Positions 10,638 through 19,472 of a DNA stretch of 64,000 bases are shown here, piece by piece. Position 1 is the first letter of the stretch, and each line of letters starts with the position of its first letter. Made by a program: the position numbers and the translations under genes. Below the pieces are notes generated by a model, which was not told where the DNA came from, made no database searches, and saw only the letters and a list, made by a program, of their open reading frames with translations. This DNA is from Oreohelix idahoensis (Eukaryota; Mollusca; Gastropoda; Stylommatophora; Oreohelicidae): contig JAMPIV010013723.1 in assembly GCA_024509875.1 (NCBI GenBank), forward strand, positions 115,001 to 179,000. Reading direction: 5' to 3'.

Positions 10638-11924
10638 ATGAGCAGTAGACACAGAGATATTGAACGTAATTATGCTTCTGGAAGTGAAAAACGTAAAACG
10701 AAGGAAGAAAAAGAAAGAAGAGATCAACTTGTGATATCAAAAACACGTAAGCTGAAAGAATATTTTGATGTTCATGGTGGTGGTACTCTAACCGCTGAAG
10801 CTGGAAGTACAGGAACAACTAGTACTACTGCAGGCTGTGCAGCAGAAAACATACAGCAAAACCCAGTATACACTGAGTCTGAATGTGAAAGTATAAGTGA
10901 AACGAAGAAGTACTCTAATGATATTGGTGACTGGCCGAACAATATAGATGACTGTGAGCGTGAATATTGCATATCCAAGGGAAGTGAAAAATGTCAACAT
11001 GTTGATAGTGCCTTCTCTTCATCCGTGCGATTGTATGACACTGAAAAGAAAACTCTATATTGTCAGAAGTCTTATTTTACACATATTCATAAACTTACAA
11101 ACAAGCAACATGCAAGAAAATGGTTATGCTATTCAGAAAGTAAAGGGCGCCTATTCGGTTTCCCATGCAAGCTTATGAGTTCAGAATGTTCATCAAAGTT
11201 TACTGTGGAAGGGTTTAATGACTGGAAAAATGCAAGCAATCTATTGCGTCGACACGAAGAAAGCTCCTCACATAGACAAGCTTTAATTTCACTGTTGATG
11301 CGTAATAACAAAGGTGAACGTGTCGATTCACATCTTGTGAAACATCTGGACATTCAAGAAAAGTATTGGCACAAACTTCTAGAGCGAATAATTGAAGTTG
11401 TGAAGTTTTTAGCAGAACGAGGCCTTTCATTTCGTGGCAGTGATGAAATTGTTGGGTACCCTTATAACGGGAATTACTTAGGGTTAGAATTACTGGCCAA
11501 GTTTGACCCTTTTCTGGCAGAGCATATAAGTACTCATGCAAACAAAGGATTTGGATATACATCATATCTATCTAAAACAACGTGTGAGGAATTCATCAAT
11601 CTGATTGGATCCAGCATACTGGATCACATTCTCTGTGAAGTGAAGAAATACAAGTATGATTCCGTTTCATTGGATTCTACTCCAGATATATCTAATATGG
11701 ACCAGCTGACTTTGACTCTGCGCTATGTTTTGCCATCTGGACCAGTTGAAAGATTTGTGACATTTTTGGATATGGAAGGTCATAGTGCTGAACAGCTTAC
11801 TAAAAGTCTACTTAATTTTTTAAAGGCAAATGACATTGATATTAAAGACTGCCGTGGTCAAAGTTATGACAACGCCAGCAACATGAGTGGCAAGTTTATA
11901 GGATTACAAGCACGAATTAATTGA
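10638..11924 (+). CDS. hAT transposase N-terminal part (ZMYM1/TTF-type zinc-finger, DUF4371-like)
   Basis: 428 codons from the first ATG after the 5' TIR region. Order: basic N-terminus, a Ser/Thr/Glu-rich linker, then a TTF-type zinc-finger-like module (about residues 130-220) with YCQKSYFTH, WLCYSESKGRLFGFPC and NWKNAS-like NDWKNASNLLRRHEESSSH. A DUF4371-type catalytic region follows with the phrases SFRGSDE, GNYLGLELLAKFDP, SLDSTPDISNMDQL and CRGQSYDNASNMSG. SLDSTPD and GQSYDNA carry the first two acidic positions expected of hAT transposases. The frame ends shortly after NMSGKF. Full-length relatives run several hundred residues further to the helical and dimerisation domains, which are absent here. 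It would act in the nucleus on the element's own TIRs if complete. Confidence 0.85.
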   Translation: MSSRHRDIERNYASGSEKRKTKEEKERRDQLVISKTRKLKEYFDVHGGGTLTAEAGSTGTTSTTAGCAAENIQQNPVYTESECESISETKKYSNDIGDWPNNIDDCEREYCISKGSEKCQHVDSAFSSSVRLYDTEKKTLYCQKSYFTHIHKLTNKQHARKWLCYSESKGRLFGFPCKLMSSECSSKFTVEGFNDWKNASNLLRRHEESSSHRQALISLLMRNNKGERVDSHLVKHLDIQEKYWHKLLERIIEVVKFLAERGLSFRGSDEIVGYPYNGNYLGLELLAKFDPFLAEHISTHANKGFGYTSYLSKTTCEEFINLIGSSILDHILCEVKKYKYDSVSLDSTPDISNMDQLTLTLRYVLPSGPVERFVTFLDMEGHSAEQLTKSLLNFLKANDIDIKDCRGQSYDNASNMSGKFIGLQARIN

Positions 11925-12059
11925 TAATGATAATTACTATGCAAATTAAAAATGTATGTGTTCAAATATGTTTGTGTTGTTTTATTGTTTTTTTTTTTAA
12001 ATATAGGGCCCGTTTCTTAACATATGCTACAGGCCCCGCACTAGCTTAATCCGGCCCTG

Positions 12060-12067
12060 GATCTGAC
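12060..12067. repeat. hAT-1 target-site duplication, right
   Basis: gatctgac, identical to 9999-10,006. Confidence 0.95.
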
Positions 12068-12415
12068 GTGTTGTTTTCTCTGAATTTTGTAATTTTTGAC
12101 TTGTTGATATTGACAAGCATTTTGTTTTAATGATATTTATTAGCATGCGATTACCGTTGCTGCACTTAATCAGATTATCTGTATCCTTTTGTAACGATAG
12201 TTCGAGTGTTTTACAACTTTTATCACTCTTGTAAACAGTGCAGTCGTCCGCAAACAGACCACAGGATGAGTGCGATGTGAAGAGGAAGGTCATTAATGTA
12301 TATGGTAAAAAGTAGAGGACCAAGTATAGAACCCTGAGGAACGCCAGTATTTATCACTGCTGGGCTAGAATAGGAGTTATTGTAAGAAACTACATGTTTT
12401 CTGTCTGACATTCAT
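12060..12415 (-). pseudogene. CR1/Jockey-like LINE, RT palm part
   Basis: The minus strand reads [20 protein letters not shown] then [19 protein letters not shown] (RT motif B region). After a frame break it reads [11 protein letters not shown], the catalytic FADD of RT, and a Lys-rich thumb segment. The frame leads into 9400-9998 across the hAT insertion and is preceded on the minus strand by the 25.07-25.93 kb segment. It is interrupted at its 5' side by the RTE-1 3' tail (gaatgaatgaatg). Confidence 0.85.
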
Positions 12416-12419
12416 TCAT

Positions 12420-12936
12420 TCATAACCCTCCGCTCCTAAAGGAGCATAGGCTTTCAACAAACACATGCCAAGTCCTACTGTCACGTGCCATCATCTCAAG
12501 TTCTTTCCACGTTCTCTTCATCATTTTCACTTCTGTCTCCAGCTCTCTTCTCCATGTGCTTCTTGGTCTACTTCTGCCTCTCTTGCCCTGGGAGTTCCAA
12601 AACAAGGACTGCCTTGTAATGCTATCAACAGGTTTCCTCAGTGTGTGTCCTATCCATCGCCATCGTCTTCTTCTCATCTCTTGTTCCACTGGCACTTGTC
12701 TAGTTCTTGTCATCAGTTCCACGTTGGTAACCTTGTCATACCATTTTAATCCATCTATTCTACGCAAGCACCCATTTATGAAAGTCTGTAGCTTTTTGGT
12801 TGTTGTCTTTATTGTTCTCCATGTCTCAGAGGCATACAATAGGACTGACTTCACATTTGAGTTGAAGATTCTTATTTTCGTGTTGGATCCGATTTCTCTT
12901 GATTTCCATATATTTCCCAATGCAATGAAAGCTCCT
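12420..12936 (-). pseudogene. RTE-1 ORF, C-terminal segment
   Basis: Continues the RT ORF past the gypsy insertion: GNIWKSREIGSNTKIRIF, VLLYASETWR, FINGCLRRIDGLKWYDKV, RRRRWRWIGHTLRK and RGRSRPRSTWRRELETEVK. This is the GRP-(R/K)-TWRR C-terminal tail seen across endonuclease-type LINE ORFs. The insertion point is within the codons just upstream of GNIWKS. Confidence 0.85.
12932..12936. repeat. gypsy target-site duplication, left
   Basis: ctcct, repeated at 22,164-22,168. A 5-bp duplication is normal for Ty3/gypsy integrases. Confidence 0.93.
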
Positions 12937-14082
12937 TGTAACTGTCTTTTTTCTCTTGTTGATGTGATCACTGGCCCAAGACAGTATACATGTTGTTAGA
13001 TGTGTAGTGCGAGCGTATGATGAATTGAGTGTGGGTGCGAATGAAGACGCGAATGTGTTTAGGCTCGTATAGATGTAGATCCTGCAACCCATACTCTCAC
13101 ATGCAGTAATCAAGGATGCTTTGACACTGCAGGCATGTTTCAAGACATTTATTGACGGGAACACACATAATATCAACAGGAACAGTCAGTGTAACAAGGT
13201 CATGCTGACCTGACATCGATAGGTATACATTTGGCATTCAAAAAGGTAAACATCAGAATAGACGTGCATGGTCAATAGCAAAGTTCTTCAATAATGACAG
13301 TTCGTCGCGTCGCCCTTGGCGTCTCTGACTAAACGCGTCAGATGCCTTAGTCACTTGGACACATAGGTGCAACTTGGGCACTCCCCGCCAATTGCACATA
13401 TCAGGCTGTAGTATAACAGCCGAAAGCACAGGCCTCGTTCTGACGTCGGCCGTGTACTTCTGTTAAATAGGTTATCATCAACCCTGCAGTAATACTTATT
13501 GTAGATATGAACTCCGCCAATCTGCGGCTCCCACAATATATCTTCGTCACTGGATTTCTGGACAATATAAGACTAACAGTCTTGGATGGCTACCTCGAGC
13601 ACAAATATATAAGTTCTGAAATGGCGGATCAGTGAGCTGCTGTTCACCCTAGGTAATCCTTTACATGTTCTGCCACCGAAAAGCGTAATAATGCATAAAG
13701 GTCGGTATTACCTGGAAAATGAATCCTCAGAACTAAACAAGGAATTCTGTCGTCATCCCGACGCACAGAGATTCACTGGGGAAAACTGCCATAGCAGTTA
13801 CTTCGAAGATTCTCCCCGAAAAACAATGGACTCTTGGTCCCTTCAGAAAAACAGGACCTCCCGGCTTCCCGGAAGTATATCTCACTCCCGCTTAAAAAAC
13901 CTTCCCATAGGCCTACGCCGAACTGTCAACCTCTGACCCTAAAGGTCAAACACAATGAATGAATAAACAAGGGAAGACAACCCCTAATCAACCTGACATC
14001 GCAGGTAAAGACACAATTATTCTTATGATACAAACATAAGCAAATAACTTGACAGATGACTCCGTCGAAAATGACAGCAACA
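12937..14082 (-). repeat. 3' LTR of the gypsy element
   Basis: 1146 bp. On the minus strand it runs TGTTGCTGTC...CAGTTACA. It is the same as 21,019-22,163 except for one extra G near 13,376-13,378 and cttccc (about 13,864) where the other copy has cctccc. A 3' LTR is expected to supply the polyadenylation site; I did not identify a specific signal. Confidence 0.95.
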
Positions 14083-14099
14083 TTACTACACCCCCCTGT
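14083..14099 (-). promoter_or_regulatory. polypurine tract
   Basis: The minus strand reads acaggggggtgtagtaa immediately before the LTR start TGTTGC. A G-rich purine tract at this position is the expected plus-strand primer site of an LTR retrotransposon. Confidence 0.75.
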
Positions 14100-14516
14100 A
14101 AAAAAAAAAATGCAATTTTTTTTTTTTTTTAATATGTTCATGAGCAAGATAGCACCAGTATCACTTCTGTGCTCATGCAAACAATGAACCTAATATCAGG
14201 TACAATAGAAGAGGGTACAAATCATCTCCCAACATAGGAGAAAATATTTCCTTTAAGCCAAACAAACTAAGGGATACCATTCAAGAAACCTAAGTTGCTG
14301 GCAATACCAATCATATATCAAACATTACTAAATAATATAACCATAGCAATATACAAATGTCAATGCTATTTTAGCAACATATCACTGATGGATGGACAAA
14401 ATGAAATTTGTTAAATTATCTAAACATCATCCAAATACATTTGTATTACAACATATTATGATATTAAGGACAGACCTAAGTCTGAAAATATATCAGGAAA
14501 AACTAGGACACAAGAT

Positions 14517-15098
14517 TTAACTGGAATCATGTGGGCATCTAGACAATATGTCCGCCATCACATTATCCGAACCACGGATAGCTCGCACCGTGAAATGGAA
14601 AGGCTGAAGAGCAATAGCATAACGAGTAGATCTCGAGCTCTTCAAATCCTTACTTTGCATAGCCGTAAGAGCTTTTTGGTCGGTTTCCATAAAGAAATGC
14701 GCGCCCAGAAGGAACCTTTGTAGCTTAAGAATGGACCAAACCATAGCCAACAATTCACGGTCCAAAACCGAGTAATTCCTTTCTGCCGCATTCAGCTTCC
14801 TAGAAATATACATTACAGGATGCAGAGTTCCTGAATATTCCTGCATTAGTGCCGCTCCAATGCCAGTGGAAGAGGCATCACTACGAAGGACAAAAGTCTT
14901 ATCAATCGTCGGTAGTCTTAAGATAGGATGAGATGAGAACAAATTCTTAACCTGATCCAATGAAGATTGGCATTCTTGGGACCAACGCACCATATTAGGA
15001 GAACCTTTTTTCAATAACGTTGAAAGTGGTGCCATAATGGAGGACAGATTCTCAATGAATCTTCCATAGAATTGTATCAATCCCAAGAGACTACGCAC
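14517..15098 (-). pseudogene. pol: gypsy RNase H domain (pol 3' part, frame-shifted)
   Basis: This continues the RT ORF after a 1-bp shift in an A7 run at about 15,106-15,112. Residues 1-30 (RSLLGLIQFYGRFIENLS) are the RT connection seen in all Ty3/gypsy pols. The RNase H core follows: FVLRSDASSTGIGAALMQE (first Asp), NYSVLDRELLAMVWSILK (Glu) and FFMETDQKALTAM (Asp), then ending RGSDNVMADILSRCP with the last Asp. These are the four acidic positions of a gypsy-type RNase H. No chromodomain or env frame follows; about 430 bp of non-coding DNA leads to the polypurine tract. Confidence 0.9.
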
Positions 15099-18000
15099 TT
15101 GCTTTTTTTGTCTTCGGAACCGAGATATTTAATATCTTTGAAATGTTTTGGTCCTCTGTCTTCAACAGACCATGACCAACTCGATGACCTAGGAAGGAAA
15201 TTTCACTAAACCCAACAAAAGCTTTAGAGGGTTTAGCAGTCAAACTATGCTCACGTAGAGTAGATAGCAATTCCTTTAGACCCACATAGTGTTCTTCCCA
15301 AGTATCGCTGAAAAGACAGATGTCGTCTAAATATGCAATGACATCTGCACGATCTGATAGAATTCGTCGCATCATGCGTACGAAAGTCGCTGGGGCGTTC
15401 ATAAGCCCGAAAGGCATAAAATTCCATTGAAACAGACCCCTAGGTGTCGAAAAAGCAGTGAGAGGTTTGGCGTGTTCCGTCAGTGGGACTTGCCAATAAC
15501 CTTTCGACAAGTCTAGTTTAGTAAAGAATTTAGCTTTAGAAAGTCTAATAAGTAGATCATCTAATAACGGCATAGGTTCAGCATCGAACTTCGTAACTTG
15601 ATTTAATTTGCGATAATCAACGCAAAGACGTATGTTATTGTCTTTCTTTCGAACAATAACTATTGACGAAGAATAAGCTGAAGTGGATGGTTCAATTATT
15701 TGTAGTTGAATCATTTCATCCAATTCTTTCTCGACTTGTGCTTGAAAATGAATAGGTATTGGGTATGGTCTTACTCTGATCGGATTACGATCAGTAAGTA
15801 TGATGTCATGTTCTATGACATCTGTGTGTCCAGGAATGTCGGTAAGGACATCCTGATATGATTGTAACGTAGAGGATACTTGACGTTGTTCCTCAAAAGA
15901 CAAGTTGGAAGAGACTGTAACGTCTCTCCACGATTCCGTTGAAGTAAGTGGAATCGTAGGAAGAGGTAAGTTCACGTCAGAAAAAATAGTTTCCTCATCC
16001 TGTATAACAGACAGGGATGAGATGTGACCATGTTGGACTGGAGAGTCGTCCGTCGCCTGGAAAATAGGCTGTAAATAGTCTGGACGTTCAATAAACTCTG
16101 TTAGCATATTTATATGGAAGGTTTTATGCCTTCCATCCACATCGACAATATAGTCGACATCAGAAATTTTCGAGACTATAGTGTATGGACCCTTCCAAGA
16201 AATGAGAAGTCTATTCTCTCTTGAGGGCAGTAAGACATATGCTTTGTCTCCAGGACAAAGTTGACGTAGGCGTCTTTTTTTGTTAGCAAATCGCCTAGCT
16301 TTTTCTTTCGCAAATTCGGAAGATGAAGTTGCTAACCTGCACGATTCGATAATCTTTTCTCTAAGAGCTATAACATATTCATATGACGATTGTGTATCAT
16401 CGTCAATATTATCGGAAGTTATCAAATCGTGTAACAAGGACATTGGCCCGCGCGGTTGCGCGCCAAAGACAAGTTCGAAAGGAGAAAACCCTGTATGCTC
16501 GTTGGGAACCTCTCTATAGGCAAAGAGGACTGCAGGTAAAACCCTGTCCCAATCTTCAGGATGATCCTCCGTTATCTTGCCAAGTAAGTTCTTTAGTGTC
16601 CTGTTAAGACGTTCTACCAATCCATTGGACATTGGATGATAAATACTACTGAGAGACCTTTTAATGTCTAGCGTAGCCATTACCTGAGACATAACGTCCG
16701 AAATTAACTGAGTGCCGTGATCCGACAGTATTTCTCCGGGGAATCCCAGACGAGAAAATACGAGCCAAAGAGCATCAGCGATATCGACAGTTGATATGCT
16801 CTTCAGAGGAATAGCCTCTGGCCAACGCGTGCACATGTCCACGCAAGTGAGGATAAATTGGTGTCCTCTGGCTGACTTAATTTTGAACGGACCAATGATG
16901 TCTATAGCCATTTTCTGAAACGGCCGAATCGGAATATCTGCAGCCTGAATAGGAGCAGCATGTCTCGGACCCCTAGACTTGACCTCTTGACAAATTTTGC
17001 AAGATCGGCAATAAATTCGGATGTCTTTATTCACGAATGGCCAAAAAAAAGACGCAAGGACTCTAGTTTTAGTTCTGGAAAAACCCATGTGTCCAGCACA
17101 CTGAGAATCGTGTGCATGCCGAAGAATTAAGGCTCTCATACACTTAGGCACAAGAATTTGCGAATGCATAGACTTGTCCGAGTGTTGTACCATTCGTACC
17201 AATATACCATTCTTCATAGTAATATACGATTTGTGATTCGTATTTTGATTGGGATCCCCTTTCTTTGCCAGAAGGAAGTATTTCTTCAAAGAAGGATCCT
17301 CTTCTTGACGTTTAACAAACGAGTCATGGGAAATCACCAAGTGCTCGTCTTGGCTATCAACTTCATTACTATTATCAGATGAAGTTGGGGGATTAAGAGC
17401 TTGAGCTCTTGTCACCACTGCATTGACCGTTTGAATGTTTCTTTCTTCCCAACTAGCAATTTGTTGCGGGGTGCATTCCTTAACCCCATGAATACGACCG
17501 ATTATAAGATCCGCAATAGGATTAGGAAGAAGACATGCATGGACATCTCCTGTGAAGAAAGGAGTGTCAATCCTAATAATAGCAGTAGGATAACTTTCCA
17601 TAGTACCACCAAATGTAACACATTTGATTGTTTTTCCAGTGGCACAGCAAGGATCTATCAGAGACTCCTTAACCCCGACGGTAGTACATCCCGAATCGAA
17701 AAGTACTGAGACTAGCCTATCATTTATTAGACCTTTATCTAAGATGAGAGATCCTCTCCCATCATGCGCAACTGTAGCAGGTAGAGCAGGAAGAGGGTGA
17801 CCACAACTTAGCGTAGATACAGTTGATGAGTCAAACAATGTTAAGCATTGGGGGCATTCAGTTGCTCTCCCAAAATCGAAAGCACAACCAGTGATAGCCC
17901 TAGAGTTACCACTATCATTTACTGTATTACAGGCTCCATCAAACTCTTGTTGCGCAGAGTTTGCCTGTTGGTAAGGTCTTTTCTTGTTAAACCTAGGTCT

Positions 18001-18687
18001 ACCTCGATTATCATTTCCCCTGTAATTATTTTGACTATCATTTCCCCTGTAATTATTTCGACTATCATTTCCCCTGTAATTGTGATCATATTGTCTATTG
18101 TACTCATCATTCCGGTTTGAATCCCGGTTTCTAAATTCACCATCGTCATAATCTTGACGTCGAGAATGATTACCTCGAAAATTTGAATAGTTATTATTTG
18201 GATAGCCTTTGCGAAAGTGTCTCAAATTATTACCACTAAAATTACGAGAACTACCATCTTGTCTCCACTGCATAGACGAAGAACCATCATGTGTTGGATT
18301 ATTCCGCTTCTGAGTGTAATTTTGATTACTTCCCCTATTCCAATTTTGTTGAGCACCCTGAAATTTTTTTTTGAAATTAGGGCCATATGGTGTTGCCGAA
18401 GCAGCTGGCAACCCTTCTTTCACTTTAGAATTGCTAACTGTAGCATGGGGATGTGCTGTGGCATACTGACAACAGTATTCCTCCATTTCTTTTAAGTTTT
18501 TAGGCTTACGCTCATGAAGGAATGCAAGAAAAGAATCATTAACAGATGACAAAACCTTATCTCGCAATAATAAGTCCATTAGACCTTCATATGTTTTCTC
18601 AATCTGAGACAACTCAACCCATCGTGTAAATGTACGACGTATCTTTGTAACAAAATCAGAGAAATCTACTCCATTTTCTGGCAACAT
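15091..18687 (-). CDS. pol: gypsy Gag 3' part - protease - integrase - reverse transcriptase
   Basis: 1198 codons. Residues 1-85 complete the capsid-like Gag region; residues 100-240 form an Asn/Arg/Gly-rich, nucleic-acid-binding-like stretch with three NYRGND repeats and no CCHC knuckle. A C-x2-C...C-G-H cluster lies near 278-296. The protease is LFDSGC (329-334), with DSG in place of DTG. The integrase zinc module follows (H526, H533, C563, C566), then the catalytic core with D596, D656 and E692 (D,D35E) and a GPY/F-like WKGPY at 831-835. RT is last, about 970-1190: LCVDYRKLN, D1059 in KLDLSKGYW, MPFGLMNAPATF and YLDD at 1119-1122. The integrase-before-RT order is the notable point. The ATG lies inside the Gag domain, so it is not the true start; translation presumably enters from the 19,472 frame. 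Confidence 0.93.
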   Translation of the reverse strand: MLPENGVDFSDFVTKIRRTFTRWVELSQIEKTYEGLMDLLLRDKVLSSVNDSFLAFLHERKPKNLKEMEEYCCQYATAHPHATVSNSKVKEGLPAASATPYGPNFKKKFQGAQQNWNRGSNQNYTQKRNNPTHDGSSSMQWRQDGSSRNFSGNNLRHFRKGYPNNNYSNFRGNHSRRQDYDDGEFRNRDSNRNDEYNRQYDHNYRGNDSRNNYRGNDSQNNYRGNDNRGRPRFNKKRPYQQANSAQQEFDGACNTVNDSGNSRAITGCAFDFGRATECPQCLTLFDSSTVSTLSCGHPLPALPATVAHDGRGSLILDKGLINDRLVSVLFDSGCTTVGVKESLIDPCCATGKTIKCVTFGGTMESYPTAIIRIDTPFFTGDVHACLLPNPIADLIIGRIHGVKECTPQQIASWEERNIQTVNAVVTRAQALNPPTSSDNSNEVDSQDEHLVISHDSFVKRQEEDPSLKKYFLLAKKGDPNQNTNHKSYITMKNGILVRMVQHSDKSMHSQILVPKCMRALILRHAHDSQCAGHMGFSRTKTRVLASFFWPFVNKDIRIYCRSCKICQEVKSRGPRHAAPIQAADIPIRPFQKMAIDIIGPFKIKSARGHQFILTCVDMCTRWPEAIPLKSISTVDIADALWLVFSRLGFPGEILSDHGTQLISDVMSQVMATLDIKRSLSSIYHPMSNGLVERLNRTLKNLLGKITEDHPEDWDRVLPAVLFAYREVPNEHTGFSPFELVFGAQPRGPMSLLHDLITSDNIDDDTQSSYEYVIALREKIIESCRLATSSSEFAKEKARRFANKKRRLRQLCPGDKAYVLLPSRENRLLISWKGPYTIVSKISDVDYIVDVDGRHKTFHINMLTEFIERPDYLQPIFQATDDSPVQHGHISSLSVIQDEETIFSDVNLPLPTIPLTSTESWRDVTVSSNLSFEEQRQVSSTLQSYQDVLTDIPGHTDVIEHDIILTDRNPIRVRPYPIPIHFQAQVEKELDEMIQLQIIEPSTSAYSSSIVIVRKKDNNIRLCVDYRKLNQVTKFDAEPMPLLDDLLIRLSKAKFFTKLDLSKGYWQVPLTEHAKPLTAFSTPRGLFQWNFMPFGLMNAPATFVRMMRRILSDRADVIAYLDDICLFSDTWEEHYVGLKELLSTLREHSLTAKPSKAFVGFSEISFLGHRVGHGLLKTEDQNISKILNISVPKTKKASA

Positions 18688-18719
18688 TGTCCTAAAACGA
18701 AGACGATAGTCTTCTTGTT

Positions 18720-19472
18720 TTAGTTGATATTTTTTTTTAGTAATGCTGCCCTGACAACATCATAATTAGTCCTCTCATGTTCGTCTATTGTCATAAGAGT
18801 AGTCACTGTGTCACCTGTAAAAAATGGCATCAGTTGTTCAACATATTTTTCCTTTTTTATGTTATGCGTATCGCACAAAAATTGGAATCTATCTAGATAA
18901 TCTGCTACGTCATCCTTTAAAGGATTGAAATGAGGCAATTTAATCCTACTAACAAACTCCCTTGTCGTACTCGAAGTTGTTTGCTGAGCACCCGTACTCG
19001 CCAATTTCAATTTCTCTAACTCCAAAGTTGCGAGTTTTTCATCAAGTTCCATCTTCTGTTTTCTTTCCTCATGTTCCATTTTTCTGATTTCAGCCTCAGC
19101 TTTCCTCTCCTCTGCAGCAGCTTGAGCTTTCCTCTCCTCTGCAGCAGCTTCTTTGTCTAATCTCTTCTGTTCCGCTTCTTTGTCTAATCTCTTTTGTTCC
19201 GCTTCTTTGTCTAATCTCTTTTGTTCAGCTTCAAATCTCCTTTCCTCCACCTGCATCTGCAATTTCTTTTGTTCAGCAGCAATATTAGCTTCTCTGTCTA
19301 GCCTTTTTTGTTCCGCCGCAGCTTCTCTTTCTAATCTTTTCTCTTCAGCCTGAGCTTTTTTCTCTTCTGCAGCTAATGCTTTGTCATACTGAGCAACAGC
19401 CCATTGTTCTAACTGTTGACCAGTCTTATCAAGGGCTCTCCCTTGTGTAATAAAGTAGTCCAATGTAGACAT
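18720..19472 (-). CDS. gag: gypsy Gag N-terminal part
   Basis: 250 codons from the first ATG downstream of the leader. Residues 1-35 are a short head. Residues 35-160 are a long charged coiled coil built on KRLDKEAEQ and AEEKKAQAEE-like units, including three tandem QKRLDKEAE copies. Residues 170-250 are the capsid start with RIKLPHFNPLKDDVADYLDRF and MPFFTGDTVTTL, the gypsy Gag signature. The frame ends at an A9 run at 18,730-18,738; the capsid continues in the other frame into the 18,687 ORF. A -1 slip on that run would join them in frame, but so would correction of a 1-bp homopolymer error. Gag would assemble the virus-like particle in the cytoplasm. Confidence 0.88.
   Translation of the reverse strand: MSTLDYFITQGRALDKTGQQLEQWAVAQYDKALAAEEKKAQAEEKRLEREAAAEQKRLDREANIAAEQKKLQMQVEERRFEAEQKRLDKEAEQKRLDKEAEQKRLDKEAAAEERKAQAAAEERKAEAEIRKMEHEERKQKMELDEKLATLELEKLKLASTGAQQTTSSTTREFVSRIKLPHFNPLKDDVADYLDRFQFLCDTHNIKKEKYVEQLMPFFTGDTVTTLMTIDEHERTNYDVVRAALLKKNIN

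Larger units (their letters stand above)
10007..12059 (+). mobile_element. hAT element 1 with TIRs and truncated transposase
   Basis: 2053 bp bounded by imperfect terminal inverted repeats: cagagccggattaa at the left and the complement of ttaatccggccctg at the right. The match extends inward through catatgctac and ggccccgc blocks. An 8-bp duplication flanks it perfectly. It holds one long plus-strand ORF (10,638-11,924) and a 5'-truncated SINE (10,123-10,253). It sits inside a CR1/Jockey-like LINE; deleting it plus one target copy rejoins the LINE frame. The ORF stops about 135 bp before the right end and lacks the C-terminal hAT dimerisation region, so this copy is probably non-autonomous. 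Confidence 0.93.
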
